DNA of 64,000 bases from Lactuca virosa (lineage: Eukaryota > Streptophyta > Magnoliopsida > Asterales > Asteraceae), in assembly GCA_928212115.1 (NCBI GenBank), contig CAKMRJ010001112.1, positions 402,833,496-402,897,495 on the forward strand, written 5' to 3'. The position numbers were made by a program, and so were the translations under genes. Every line of letters starts with the position of its first letter. Position 1 is the stretch's first letter. The notes under the pieces were generated by a model. It searched no databases, was not told the origin of the DNA, and saw only the letters and a program-made list of their open reading frames with translations. Positions 34,085 through 44,847 of this stretch are shown here, in pieces.

Positions 34085-34935
34085 TGTTCGGGAGTACCCA
34101 AATGTATTTCCAGAGGATTTTCTTGGAGTGCCTCCGAAGAGGCAAGTGGAGTTTCGGGTTGACTTGGTTCCTGGTGCGGCTCCGATAGCCAAAGCACCTT
34201 ATCGATTAGCACCTCCAGAGATGCAAGAGTTGTCTACACAGCTGCAGGATCTGTTAGACAAGGGATTTATTCCGCTGAGTAGTTCGCCATGGGGAGCGCC
34301 GATCTTGCTTGTGAAGAAGAATGATGGGTCGCATCGGATATGTATCGATTACTGTGAGCTGAATAAGCTAACGGTGAAGAAACATTACCCACTCCCAAGG
34401 ATTGACGATTTATTTGACTAGCTACAGGGTGCATCTTGGTTTTCGAAGATTGATCTATGTTTGGGTTATCATCAGATGAGGGTCAGAGAGGAGGATACGT
34501 AAAAGACAGCCTTCCAGACTCATTATGTTCATTACGAGTTCCTGGTGATGCCCTTCGGGCTCACTAATTCTCTAGTCGCATTAATGGATCTCATGAATCG
34601 TGTGTGCAGACCTATGTTGGATCGGTCTATGATTGTATTTATTGATGACATGCTGGTCTTTTCTAAGACCCATGAGCTGCACGATGAGCATATGAGGGAG
34701 GTATTGGAGACTCGGAGGAGGGAGAGACTGTATGAGAAGTTCTCCAAGTGTGAGTTCTATTTGCGCGAGGCGCAGTTTCTGGGGACCTTGTCAACCATAA
34801 CGGTATTTTGGTCGATCCGACCAAGGTCGAGGCAGTGATGAGGTGGGAGGTTCCAACGTCTCCATGTGAGATTCGGGGTTTCCTTGGATTGGCAGGTAAC
34901 TATCAGAGATTTATTCAGGATTTCTCTAAGATAAC
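34085..34935 (+). pseudogene. Tekay-2 reverse transcriptase
   Basis: The open part 34128-34421 has APYRLAPPEMQELSTQL, SPWGAPILLVKKNDGS and KHYPLPRIDDLFD. The catalytic box FIDD is intact (IVFIDDMLVFSK, near 34635-34670). The connection reads GFLGLAGNYQRFIQDF. Stops occur at 34422, near 34501 and near 34950, and there is one frame break near 34785. Confidence 0.9.
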
Positions 34936-35039
34936 GGTTCCCTTGACCTGATTAATGAAGAATATTGTCACGTTTTGTTGGGGGTCTAAGGAACATGCAA
35001 ATTTTGAGACCCTGAGGCAGAGATTGTGTGAGACAATGA

Positions 35040-35500
35040 TTCTGAACCTGCCGGAGGGTGTTGAGAATTTTGTGGTGTACTGAGATGCATCAATAATGGG
35101 TTTTGGTGTGGTGTTGATGCAACAGGGTCATGTAATTGCTTACGCTTCAAGGCAGCTGAAGCCTCATGAGGTGAATTATCCTATGCACGATTTGGAATAT
35201 GGGGTTGTAGTGTTTGCCCTTAAGATTTGGCCACATTACCTCTATGGGTCCTTTATACTGTTTACAAGGATCACAAGATCCTAATATATTTGATTGATTA
35301 GTCGAATCTAAACATGAGGCAGCGTAGATGGTTGGATGTGGTGACTGATTATGATTTTGAGATCCTTTATCACCCAGGGAAGGCCAACGTGGTGGTCGAT
35401 GCTCTCAGCCACAAGGCGGTCGTGGCTCCGATAAGGGATATGTGTTTGAGGATGACAGTGATTACCCCACTTTTAGAGCAGACCCGAGAGGCTCATGTTT
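35040..35500 (+). pseudogene. Tekay-2 RNase H
   Basis: VVY*DAS (stop within the first catalytic motif), GFGVVLMQQGHVIAYASRQL, HDLEYGVVVFALKIWPHYLYG, then MRQRRWLDVVTDYDFEILYHPGKANVVVDALS. The order and spacing match gypsy RNase H; the frame breaks near 35280. Confidence 0.9.
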
Positions 35501-35639
35501 AGGCTATGAAGGAAGAGCGCCAGAAGAGTGATCTCATAGTGGGTCCTGTGGCTTCCATCAATTATGATAGTTGGGGGTTATTGATCCTTCATCGTAGGGT
35601 GTGGGTTCCATATTTGGGTGGTGCGTGCCAGGTTTTGAT

Positions 35640-36340
35640 GGAGGAGGCGCACAAGTCGAGGTTCTCTATTCATCCCGGAGCAACAAAGATATATAGAGAT
35701 CTACGGCTCGACTATTGGTTGCCATGAATGAAGTGAGATGTGGCTTAGTATGTGGAGAGGTGCTTGACTTGCAGGAAAGTCAAGGCCAAACATCAGCGAC
35801 CTCACGAAAAGTTGCAGCCGTTAGACATTCCCATTTGGAAATGGGAAGAGATTGTTATGGATTTTATCATGAAGTTTCCATGGACAGCGTGCGAAGTGGA
35901 TTCGACATAGGTCATCGTCAATCGATTGTCTAAGAGTGCGCATTTCATTCCGATTCAGGAGAGTATCTCTGTTGAGAGGTTGGCTGACATATACATCAAT
36001 GAGGTTGTGTAAAGGCATGAGGTGCCGATTTTAGTTATTTCAGATAGGGATGTTCGGTTTACTTCCAGGTTCTGGAAGAGGTTTCACGAGGAGCTGGGTA
36101 CTCATCTACATTTCAACTCGGCGTTCCTCCTAGAGAATTATGGAAAGAGTGAGCAGACTATCCAGCCCGAGGAGGATATGCTTCGGGCATGTGTATTGGA
36201 TTTCGGTGGGAGTTGGGATACGTATCTCCCTTTGGCGGAGCTTTCATATAACAAAAGTTATCATGCCAACATTTATCGACCTCCTTTTGAGATGCTCTAT
36301 GGAAGGAAGCGCAGGACCCCGATATGTTGAGGGGAGGTCG
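35640..36340 (+). pseudogene. Tekay-2 integrase core
   Basis: The zinc region is HPGATKIYRDLRLDYW with CLTC. The catalytic core is traceable as IVMDFIMKFP, VIVNRLSKSAHF and VISDRDVRFTSRFW, then the region of the third acidic residue (ESEQTIQ-like, altered here). NKSYHANIYRPPFEMLYGR is the typical gypsy integrase tail. Several stops. Confidence 0.88.
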
Positions 36341-36429
36341 GTCAGCGGGTCATGAGGAGTGCTGATGTAGTACTCAAGATTACTGAGTTGATTCAGCAGG
36401 TTCGGGTAGAGTTCAGACAACATGGAGAC

Positions 36430-36890
36430 ATAAAAAGAGTTATGTCGTCAAGCACCGATCAAATCTAGAGTTCCAGGTTGGGGACATGGTACTTCTGAAG
36501 GTATCACCTTGGAAAGGTGTCATCCGATTCAGGAAGAAGCGCAAGTTGGGCCCCATGTATATTGTTCCTTTCAAGGTTTTGACTCGGTTGGGCAAAGTTG
36601 CTTATCGCTTGGATCTACCCGAGGAGCTCATTCAGATCCATAGCATGTTTCATGTCTCTCAGTTGCGGAAATGGTTGGTTGATGATTCCTCAGTGGTTCC
36701 TTTGGAGGATATTCATGTGGATGATCACCTGAATTATATTGAGAGACCAATTTCCCTCATTGACAGGAAGACGAAGGCTCTGCGGAACAAGATGGTGGTT
36801 CAGGTAAAGGTACAATGGTAGCACCGCAAAGGTTTAGAATGGATGTGGGAACCTGATGTCCAAATGAGGGAGCATTTTCCAGAGTTGTAG
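36430..36890 (+). pseudogene. Tekay-2 integrase C-terminal/chromodomain-like region
   Basis: LLKVSPWKGVIRFRKKRKLGP, IHSMFHVSQLRKWLVDD and KVQW*HRKGLEWMWEPD. The Trp-rich end resembles the degenerate chromodomain of Tekay/Del chromoviruses, which targets heterochromatin. One stop precedes the end. Confidence 0.85.
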
Positions 36891-36917
36891 CGATGGACTT
36901 CGAGGACGAAGTCTGAT

Positions 36918-36933
36918 TCAATTGGGGGAGAAT
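36918..36933 (+). promoter_or_regulatory. Tekay-2 polypurine tract
   Basis: ATTCAATTGGGGGAGAAT ends directly at the 3' LTR. Confidence 0.9.
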
Positions 36934-37772
36934 TGTAACAGTCGCGTTTTAGGTACTTCTATTTTACCCTCAAAGTTAAAATTTATTGCATTTGGGTCCC
37001 CGGCCAGTACGTTGGGTGTACGCTAGGAGTACCCTGGGCGTATTGGGCTGATAACTTGGTCGTGGAGGCATACACGTATGCTCGACGTATGTGGAGTACG
37101 CTGGGCGTACGACCACCTGGGTCAAACTCTAATTTTTTGGGTTTGAGCTCTATTTAAACACCTTAAGTTACTCTTGGACATTCTAATAACCATCCTCCAC
37201 CTGTCCAAACCCTGAGAACAAAACCTTAATTGCCATTTGAGTGGTTCGAGCTTGGAAGTGGCCTTTGATGTTGTTTTTGGTGATCTTGAAGGAATAAGAG
37301 CTCTTGGAATTTGCATTGGTGTAGTTGAAGCTTGTGGATCCAGAACCGTCACCAACCTGGAAAGCTTTTGGAGGTATAACAATCTTAACTTGATGGTTCT
37401 TTATGCTTGGTAGTATGAGCTACTCCAGAAGCTAGAAATGCTAGATCTTAGCCTATATGACATTCCTTGTGCATAAAAATTCTATCTTGATTAGTTATAT
37501 TGGACCATGCATGAGTTAGGGCTCTTATTATGGGTCTTAATGGTCAAAAACGAGTATTGGGTCCCATTAAGTCATGCAAAACTGTAAAGTTGCCAGCTTT
37601 ACGTGTTAAGACCTTAAAATGATGTAGATCTGAAGTTTGGATGTTAAGAACTTAAGCAGTTATGTCAAAAGTTGAGGATTTTCCCTCTGGCCAATATGTT
37701 AGGCGTACATTCTAGTACATTGGGCATACAAGGTTAAGCACTCGCTTTTCGAGTCTACGCTCGTACGCTGCA
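36934..37772 (+). repeat. Tekay-2 3' LTR, truncated
   Basis: It begins TGTAACAGTCGC and parallels the 5' LTR up to the GTACGCTGCAC word (22432-22444 in the 5' copy), then switches to Tat-B integrase-flanking sequence. About 900 bp of LTR are missing, so no target duplication can be read. Confidence 0.88.
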
Positions 37773-37775
37773 CGA

Positions 37776-38363
37776 AGCAAACGTTAGCTTGGGGTGGGAA
37801 TTTTCTTGGCTAAGACCCCTCCAATGCTCAGGTTAGTAATGGTTTTTAGAAGATTAAATAAAAGAATCGGATAAAAGTAGATGGTAGAGAGAGAGTACCT
37901 TGAATTCGCCAAAAGTGATTTATACAACTTACATGAAATATGCTTTCTGGTGAATGGAATTCCAGGATCGTGGTAAGACATTCCCTTCAAGGGTAGGTAG
38001 CCAATATGCCCCCTTTCCTTCTTTTGAATCAATGAGATATGGTCCTTTCCATTTAGGTTCCAATTTGCTTGTAGTAGGATCCTTGGTTTTTTGGAATGTC
38101 TTCCTAAGGACCAAGTCACCAATTTGGAATCTTCTTACTTTAATGTTCTTATTGTATGCTTAATGATCCTTTGTTGATGAGTAGCAATGTGGATCCTAGC
38201 AAGATCCCTGAGTTCACCGACAGTGTCAAGATCCCGTGCTAGGATCCTATCATTGTTCTATTGATCCTGCAATTGGTATCATGCCGTTGGGATCACTACT
38301 TCAGCAGGGATCATGGTTTTTTTTCCAAACACCATGGCGTATGGAGTTTAGCAAGTGGCTATT
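37776..38363 (-). pseudogene. Tat-B integrase C-terminal fragment
   Basis: The minus-strand ORF 37929-38114 (LRKTFQKTKDPTTSKLEPKW, WNSIHQKAYF) is the counterpart of the Tat-A segment 50678-50893. The homology extends through TPYAMVFGKK near 38320 and the spacer near 37776-37830. It ends at the CTATT duplication. Confidence 0.9.
38359..38363. repeat. Target-site duplication CTATT (left)
   Basis: Perfect match to 41301-41305, flanking the TGTGACAACTGG...GTGTGACA element. Confidence 0.85.
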
Positions 38364-38859
38364 TGTGACAACTGGAAAATTCTAGACCAAGTTATGTCAA
38401 AACTTCAATCATCTGCCAGTGAACTCATAATGTAATCGTCTTAAGGGGGAGATAATTGTAACGCCCGCAGATTCGGACTAGTCAATTTAGAGACAATAAG
38501 CGTTAAAAATGACTTTTTGATAGGGGATTATTTAGAATAAATAATCTTATCTAAGTTGTAGTATATGTCACAAGGTTTCCGTACATATAAAGAACGCCGA
38601 AATCCGAGTTATAACAAAGAAGTTATGACATGTCGAAGTTTCGCGACAAACTGGCACGACACCGGGAATCGTAAAAAGTGAGTTTACGATAGATTACTTT
38701 TTAGCCTTAATGATCTAAATAAAATTTGTAAAGTACGTCTCCACCTACGCGTGGATATAAAGAACGTTAAAAACGGAGCTCGTATGCAAAAGTTATGACC
38801 TTCCAAAGATACAGCTGTCTGAGAGCATGACGCGTGTCAGAAACCCTAATTTAACTGAA

Positions 38860-39071
38860 CTCACGATGTGAGCATCATTTCTCACGACGTGAGGTGTCAA
38901 AACGCCACTTTTCAAGCCTAGAAGACACACTTCAAGTCTACGTAGAAGGCTCACGACGTGAGCCTCAATTCTCACGACATACACCTTTCGGAGTTAGAAA
39001 CGCGCGTGGCAAAGCTACGAGATGATCAGGACCAAACTCACGACGTGAGCCATGCATGCTCACGACGTGAG
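38860..39071. repeat. CTCACGACGTGAG palindrome cluster
   Basis: Perfect copies at 38881, 38950, 39037 and 39059; variants at 38860 and 38971. Each is a 13-bp inverted repeat around a central A with an ACGT core. Confidence 0.95.
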
Positions 39072-39087
39072 AGTCAAAATCTCGAGC

Positions 39088-39096
39088 TATAAGTGG
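39088..39096 (+). promoter_or_regulatory. LTR TATA-like box
   Basis: CTATAAGTG lies 17 bp after the last palindrome; the likely U3/R boundary is about 30 bp further on. Confidence 0.5.
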
Positions 39097-39957
39097 GATG
39101 CACGACCTCCGGGTTTTTGTTACAATTTTTATCACACCTTCACTCTAAACACTCTTTTAAGCCTCTCTAAAACCCCCAAAAGCCTAGGGAAATCCCCTAA
39201 CACCCGAAGAAAGCTCGGAGCCCCGAAGTCCTCGAGAAAATAATATTTTCTAGTCGAAACTCTGCCCACGTAAAGCCCGATTTTCATCAGAAACTCACCG
39301 TTTCTTCAAGAAAAATCCTTTCTAGAAACAAAACACTGCCCAAATCACCACTTATCAGGTGAGTTCATACCCCCATATTTTTCCAAGCTTTTTCAATGTT
39401 TTTAGGGGGGAATACAAGTAAACCACAAGAAATCTTGTGTTTAAAAATATAATTTTACTTATTTTGTTTTCTTACCGTCAATATGTATTTAAACGCGAAG
39501 TTTGTTAAAACATGAAAATAAACTTATAAACTATATTAGGTATAGTTTATGGATCATATGAACTATTTAACAAAGTCAAGGTTAAAACATGAGAATAAAC
39601 TTATAAACTATAATAGGTATAGTTTATGGAACGAAGGGATCTTTTTTCAAAATTACATGTTATTTACAAAAAGGTTTTTCACTTTATGTAAACTAGTTAA
39701 TATAGGATTGTGAACCGCTTGATGTACCAACCATGGTACCCGTTAAAATCCTAATTATAACCAGAGTCTCCTTGAGGGAGAGTGCGAGTTTGTGTATAGA
39801 TCTATACGGGACTGAGTATGTATTAGTATGATTATAATGATATTCACAATAAGTATTAACTAATTATTTACGTAAAGATATACTTTTTCTTAAATAGTCT
39901 CAAGGGATACTAACTATGTGATTACTCAGTATATAAAATAGGGTTAGATAAAATTGA

Positions 39958-40905
39958 AGTCCGGTAGACAATGGAATGTGTGACTTCCAACTTACTTCCT
40001 GTTCCTTGTTTGGTTGTGGTCTTAGGGCAGATTCACCCATTCAAATGTCTGTTCGATCTCGGTTATATACAACTCGTATGTATTAAGTAATCATAGGAGG
40101 GTAGTATCGTCGCATCGAGTTTTTAGGGCAAACAAATCTTCAGCTAGTTTAACTTATAAACAAAACTAGATATCATTAAAGTATAGTAATTATACTTGTG
40201 CTTTTTGGTCTTGGAATGATTAAGACTACAAATCGGTTTTATAGAAAATATAGGATTTTCTATGATAAATATTGTTATTTCAAAGGTAAATAGTTTTCGA
40301 ATTAACTTTCTGAAAACAATAACAATTATTACTGAAAACAATGTTTTACAATAGAGGAAGTGGAACTAGGAACATATTTACAAAAGGTTCAACACTTATT
40401 TACAAACTAGTATAACATAAAGGTCCTTTAATGGTTAACTCTATAATTCCTTAGTTTATACGTCACAGTTATATATAAATAATATCTGGTAGGCAGTGGA
40501 ATGTGTGACTTCCGCCTTACTTCCTGTTCCTTGTTTGGTTGTGGGCTTAGGGCAGATTCACACATTCAACTGTCCGTTCGATATTAGGTTATATATAGCT
40601 AGTATAAACTAAGTGATTGTAGAAGGAACTATTGTGGATACCATTCTACTAAAGAAAATATAGGATTTTCTGAAGGAAACACATTCGTCATATCAAAAAG
40701 AATCATTAATGTTAATTCTGTGATTACTTGGTGAATACGATAGAGTTATATATAATGAAGATCCGATGGGCAATGGAATGTGTGACTTCCGCCTCATTTC
40801 CTATTCCTTGTTTGGTTGTGGGCTTAGGGCAGATCCACACATTCAACTGTTTATTCGATCTGTATTATATATAATTTGTATTCATTAAATGATCACAGAA
40901 GGAAC
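39958..40905 (+). repeat. Three ~140-bp direct repeats within the LTR
   Basis: Each copy carries CAATGGAATGTGTGACTTCC or a close variant, then CTTGTTTGGTTGTGG, then a C(A/C)CATTCAA..GTTCGAT stretch. The copies begin near 39958, 40485 and 40760. Confidence 0.85.
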
Positions 40906-41300
40906 GGGTACAATTATATTACTCATTAAGAAAATATAGGATTTTCTGGAGGAAAAGGCGAACTTTTTCAAAGAACAAAGAGTATACGTTTTATAACAAA
41001 AATACTTATGAAGTCACCAAGTTTAATGTTGACACTTTTTTCAAACCACTTGTATTATTAGGAACGTTAGTAGACAGGTACCCTATCAGGTGTTGCGAAG
41101 ATGGAGCTTAGTAGCATTACGTCTTATCTTTTACTATAGTTTCAATGTAAATCATGAAATGTTTTGAACACAATGTAAATTATATGTTATTAATACAATG
41201 GTTGTTGTTACTTTGATTACTATTATACAATTGTTGTGATACTGTACATGATGTCCTCCGCCTCCGAATGTTTTCGCCATTCCAGTTTGGGGGTGTGACA

Positions 41301-41487
41301 CTATTCTTGAACATCCGGTTAACCAACCTTTGGTATTTTGCACTTGCATTTTTAAGACCAAAGGGCATAGCAGTATAGCAATATATACATGTTGGGGTCC
41401 TGAATGCGGTATCCTCTTGGTGAGATACTTCCATTTGAATTTGTTGGAATCCTGGTGTTGCATCAATGAATGTTAATTGTTCGTGGT
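41301..41487 (-). pseudogene. Tat-B reverse transcriptase fragment
   Basis: The minus strand encodes LTFIDATPGFQQIQMEV and MPFGLKNASAKYQRLVNRMF, the palm region before the YxDD box. It is cut on the right by the Tat-A LTR (41488) and on the left joins integrase sequence across the CTATT site, so about 2 kb of pol was already missing. Confidence 0.9.
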
Positions 41488-42069
41488 TGTTAAGGCTAGG
41501 ATCTCAGAATTACAATCAAGATCTTCAAAACCTCAGAATCCTCAAACCTCAGGATCCCAAGCATACTTCAGGATCCTGACAATTATTTTTCAAATATTTA
41601 TAAGGGTTATATACTCTATCACATGTTCAGAAATAATCAAGACAAAGACTTATTCTCAACAAATAGTCGTCATGACCATGCAAAAGACTCGTATGAACAA
41701 GTCAAGAAACGTCTATAAGTTGATCTCAAAGGATCCCGAAACTTTAGGAATTCTTGTTATTAGCTTTAGACTATAAAACTCACTTGTATTCATCACACTA
41801 CACACGAGACTTAGCAGAAGAACAACACTTGTACTTATATTCTTTACATTTTCTATGTAATCCACATTTTCAATCAATAAAATCATCAAGGCAGGTAATC
41901 ATAATCACCTCCTAAGGTTTTATGTTGGAGATCCTAGCAATGATCAAGGGCTTACCTTGTAAACAAATCATGTCACTTTGATCTACATTTTATACTTGCC
42001 TTATTCTGAACATCACAGGCTCTCATACACTTTGGTTGATTCTTGCTTGTTCATTTTTTAAACAAAACA
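41488..42069 (+). repeat. Tat-A 5' LTR
   Basis: 582 bp, TGTTAAGGC to AAACAAAACA. It includes several GGATCC sites (41552, 41570, 41731), a TATA-like GACTATAAAACTC near 41767-41779 and AATAAA near 41876. Confidence 0.8.
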
Positions 42070-42072
42070 ATT

Positions 42073-42090
42073 TGGCGCCCACCGTGGGGC
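42073..42090 (+). promoter_or_regulatory. Tat-A primer-binding site
   Basis: TGGCGCCCACCGTGGGGC, a GGCGCC-type primer site common in Tat elements and unlike the tRNA-Met sites of the other elements here. Confidence 0.85.
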
Positions 42091-42118
42091 CGTGGTGTTC
42101 AAAATCCTTCAAAAAACC

Positions 42119-43374
42119 ATGTCTACTCAATCGACTCTATCCTCTTCCTCGATTCCTCCCATTTCCTCCAAAAACCTTCCAACACCGCCGGATGGAGCTC
42201 CCAAGAAAGTCTCAGAAATACTGAAGAAAAACACCTCTCTGGTCGTTACCCCAGGACTCCAGGATCCTTCTGTGTTGATTTCTAACAACAAAATCTTTTC
42301 TATAATGAAGAGACTAGAACGACAAGTCTCCCAACATCAGGAGGATAACAGGACAATTCTCAAGGAAGTGGAAAGAATGAGGAAATAAATCCACAAGCCT
42401 CAGGAGGCAGCGCCCTCGATCTTGCAGCCCAAGATCTTGAACTTTGATAACCCGGGATCCTCAGCAGTTCATCGCGAGATAAGATGCTCAATACCGACTT
42501 TTGTTCCCGCTTGGTGCGCGACTCCGAGAAACGAAGCCCATACGACCCAGGATCCCAACGAAACTTTGGCCACTCCCAATAACAAGGATCCTGGTAACCC
42601 CGTCAATAAAAACATCTTTACTACTAACTCAATGGATCTTGATATAGGTTTAAGGCCGATCATGGCTAAGGAACTACATCAACAAAGACAAATGATATCA
42701 AGCGTACCCGGAGTAGTTCATCCTATACCGGAAGTATCCCCCACGATCCACAGGATCTCCGGATTCGTTCCAGCAATAGTTGATACCGAAGTCCCGAAGT
42801 GCTTTCTGACCCCCAGTATGAAGGCTTACGACGGAACTACAGATCCTAAGGAGCACGTGGCACAATACAGAGAGAGGATGGAGATCATTCCCATCCCCAC
42901 TCATTTGAAAGAAGCTTGCCCGTGCAAGGGTTTTGGTTCCACACTCACAGGATCAACTCTAAAATGGCTTCTTAACGTTCCTCCTTATTCGAATCATCAT
43001 TTTCTCATTTGATTAATTTATTTAACAATCAATTTTCTTGTAGCATAACATTCGAAAAGATCACTAATGATCTCTATCGGGTGGTTCAGGATCCTAATGA
43101 ATCCCTTAGGACTTTTGTGAACAGGTGTGGCAGGGAAGCTCTAAGTATCCCCAACATCGAAATGGAAGTTGCAGTTGAAGCCTTTAAAATGGGCTTAAAG
43201 AAGGATTCTCCCTTCTATGAAGACATCGTAATGACTCCATGCAAGAGAATGGACGAAGTTAGAAACAGAGCACTAAGGTTCATCAGGCTTGAAGAAGACA
43301 GGGAGATCCAAAAGAGGAGCAACCCACCAAGCTCTTATGATCACCCCAATAGGAAGGCCGAATCCTTGGCCTAA
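42119..43374 (+). pseudogene. Tat-A gag
   Basis: The ATG at 42119 opens MSTQSTLSSSSIPP. A short coiled region follows (IMKRLERQVSQHQEDNRTIL), one stop at 42386, then FLTPSMKAYDGTTDPKEHVAQY and GSTLKWLLNVPP (gag core). The frame changes near 42995 and continues with FVNRCGREALSIPN to 43374. The DGTTDP and LKWL motifs are the standard Tat/Athila gag signature. One stop and one frameshift disable it. Confidence 0.88.
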
Positions 43375-43539
43375 AGATCCTATAAATCAAAACCTTATTC
43401 CAAACATGACCATCACATGGGCAATGCCCTTGAAGATGAAGGAGAGGAAGAAGATTTTCCTAAGATTACTGACTATTGTTTTTCTGTGGATATTTCAGGT
43501 GTAATGTTTGCTATGTAGGATCTTGGAGACAAAGCAACA

Positions 43540-44364
43540 TGGTCAAGAAGAGGAGAAAAATCCACCACATGGAAAGACAAGTACAAATGGTGTGCATATC
43601 ATGAAGACTTTGGTCACATCACAGAGGATTTAGCTCTTAGGAAGGAGATCAGCTATCTCCTAGGAAAAGGATACCTCAAAGAAATCCTTGAAGAAGAAAG
43701 GAGAGATCTAAAGAAAAAGACCAGGATCCTCATAAGATCCTCGACAAACCAGGACCCCCCTGCCGATGCCAAGGTAATCAATATGATATTTGGAGGATCT
43801 GACATTTGTGGTACCTCTTACTCTGCAGCAAAGAGGCACGCCAAGGTATCCAAAATGGAGAAGGAAAAAGGACCACGAAAGAACACATTGATCAAAAACG
43901 AAAAGGTGATCGCCTTCGACGAAGAAGATAGACAATACATCCAGGATCCTCACCATGACGGATTAGTAATTACTCTCTACATCGCCAACCATTTATTTAG
44001 AAGGATCCTCGTCAACGTAGGATCCTTGGTTAACATCATACTCCTTGACGCATTGAAAAGAATGAACATCCCAGAGTCTGAAATAGTTGCAAGATCCTCA
44101 GTGTTGATTGGATGCAGCCGGGAAACCAAGCACACCATCGGCAAGATAAAGCTACCAATCTACATAGAGGGGGTAAACTATGTACAACATTTTTGTGTAA
44201 TTGATACATTATCCTCTTATAATGTCATACTAGGTAGACCATGGATCCACGAAATGAAGGTCGTTCCATCAACATATCATCAATGCGTTAAGATGCCCAC
44301 CCCATCGGGGACAGTGAAGATCATAGGAGACCAACAAAAATCCAAGGAATGCTACAAGACTTAG
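43540..44364 (+). pseudogene. Tat-A gag tail and protease, active-site Asp lost
   Basis: A gag C-terminal zinc-type motif (WCAYHEDFGHITEDLALRKEI; the last Cys is replaced by Leu) is followed by a 193-residue open segment. The protease motif reads RRILVNVGSLVNIILLDALK, with Asn where the catalytic Asp is expected, then YNVILGRPWIHEMKVVPSTYHQ, the protease C-terminus. Even with an open frame the protease should be inactive. Confidence 0.85.
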
Positions 44365-44559
44365 ATGAAATCTTCAACAGTACCATGACGGGCATACCAA
44401 TTAAGGAATGGGGAACGAGACGTGCTAGAAGCAAGAGAGAAAGATATAAAAGAAGTGCCCTAAACCTTGAGGATCCCGAAGCCAAAGTTCTCATAGGATC
44501 CTCAATGCCTGAAAAAGTCGAACATGACCTCATAAAGTTCCTCAAGGCTATAAGCAATA

Positions 44560-44842
44560 TGTTTGCATGGAAACGTGAGGACTTCCAGGTATTGATAAAA
44601 ACATAATAACCCATAAACTTAACATTGATCCATCTTTCATGCCGATACACCAAAAGGGAAGGAAATTTGCACCAGAAAGAAACCAAGTTATACAAGAAGA
44701 AGTAGAAAAACTTCTCAAAACTGGCATGATCAAGGAGGTGAAATTCCCAAGATGGCTAGCTAATATGGTCGTGGTACAAAAGAAGAACGGTAAATCGAGT
44801 GTGTGTGTGGATTACATAGATCTTAACAAGGATTTTCCCAAG
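44560..44842 (+). pseudogene. Tat-A RT, N-terminal part
   Basis: HKLNIDPSFMPIHQKGRKFAPER, EEVEKLLKTGMIKEVKFPRW and VVQKKNGKSSVCVDYIDLNK (RT fingers). It is interrupted after KDP by the solo LTR at 44848 and continues at 47942. Confidence 0.9.
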
Positions 44843-44847
44843 GATCC
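44843..44847. repeat. Target-site duplication GATCC (left)
   Basis: Identical to 47942-47946. Removing one copy and the LTR rejoins the RT reading frame at the KDP / FPLPH junction. Confidence 0.95.

Larger units (their letters stand above)
38364..41300 (+). mobile_element. Internally deleted LTR element (5' LTR start + polypurine tract + full 3' LTR)
   Basis: It starts TGTGACAACTGG and ends GGGTGTGACA with a 5-bp CTATT duplication outside. Only about 70 bp of 5' LTR remain before a purine tract (TTAAGGGGGAGATAAT, ending 38456) and the complete 3' LTR (38457-41300). The entire interior is gone. LTR boxes are shared with Tekay-1, so it belongs to a related gypsy family. Confidence 0.75.
38457..41300 (+). 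repeat. Complete 2.84-kb LTR of the deleted element
   Basis: It begins TGTAACGCCCGC and ends GTGTGACA. It holds six CTCACGACGTGAG-type palindromes (38860-39071) just upstream of a TATA-like CTATAAGTG (39088-39096), the CAGGTGAGTTCATACCCC box near 39357-39374 and three copies of a ~140-bp repeat (39958-40105, 40485-40625, 40760-40905). Confidence 0.85.

Noticed and set aside
42469..42904. Minus-strand ORFs opposite Tat-A gag
   Set aside because: They are shadows of the gag frame without independent motifs; the genuine antisense gene is further downstream.
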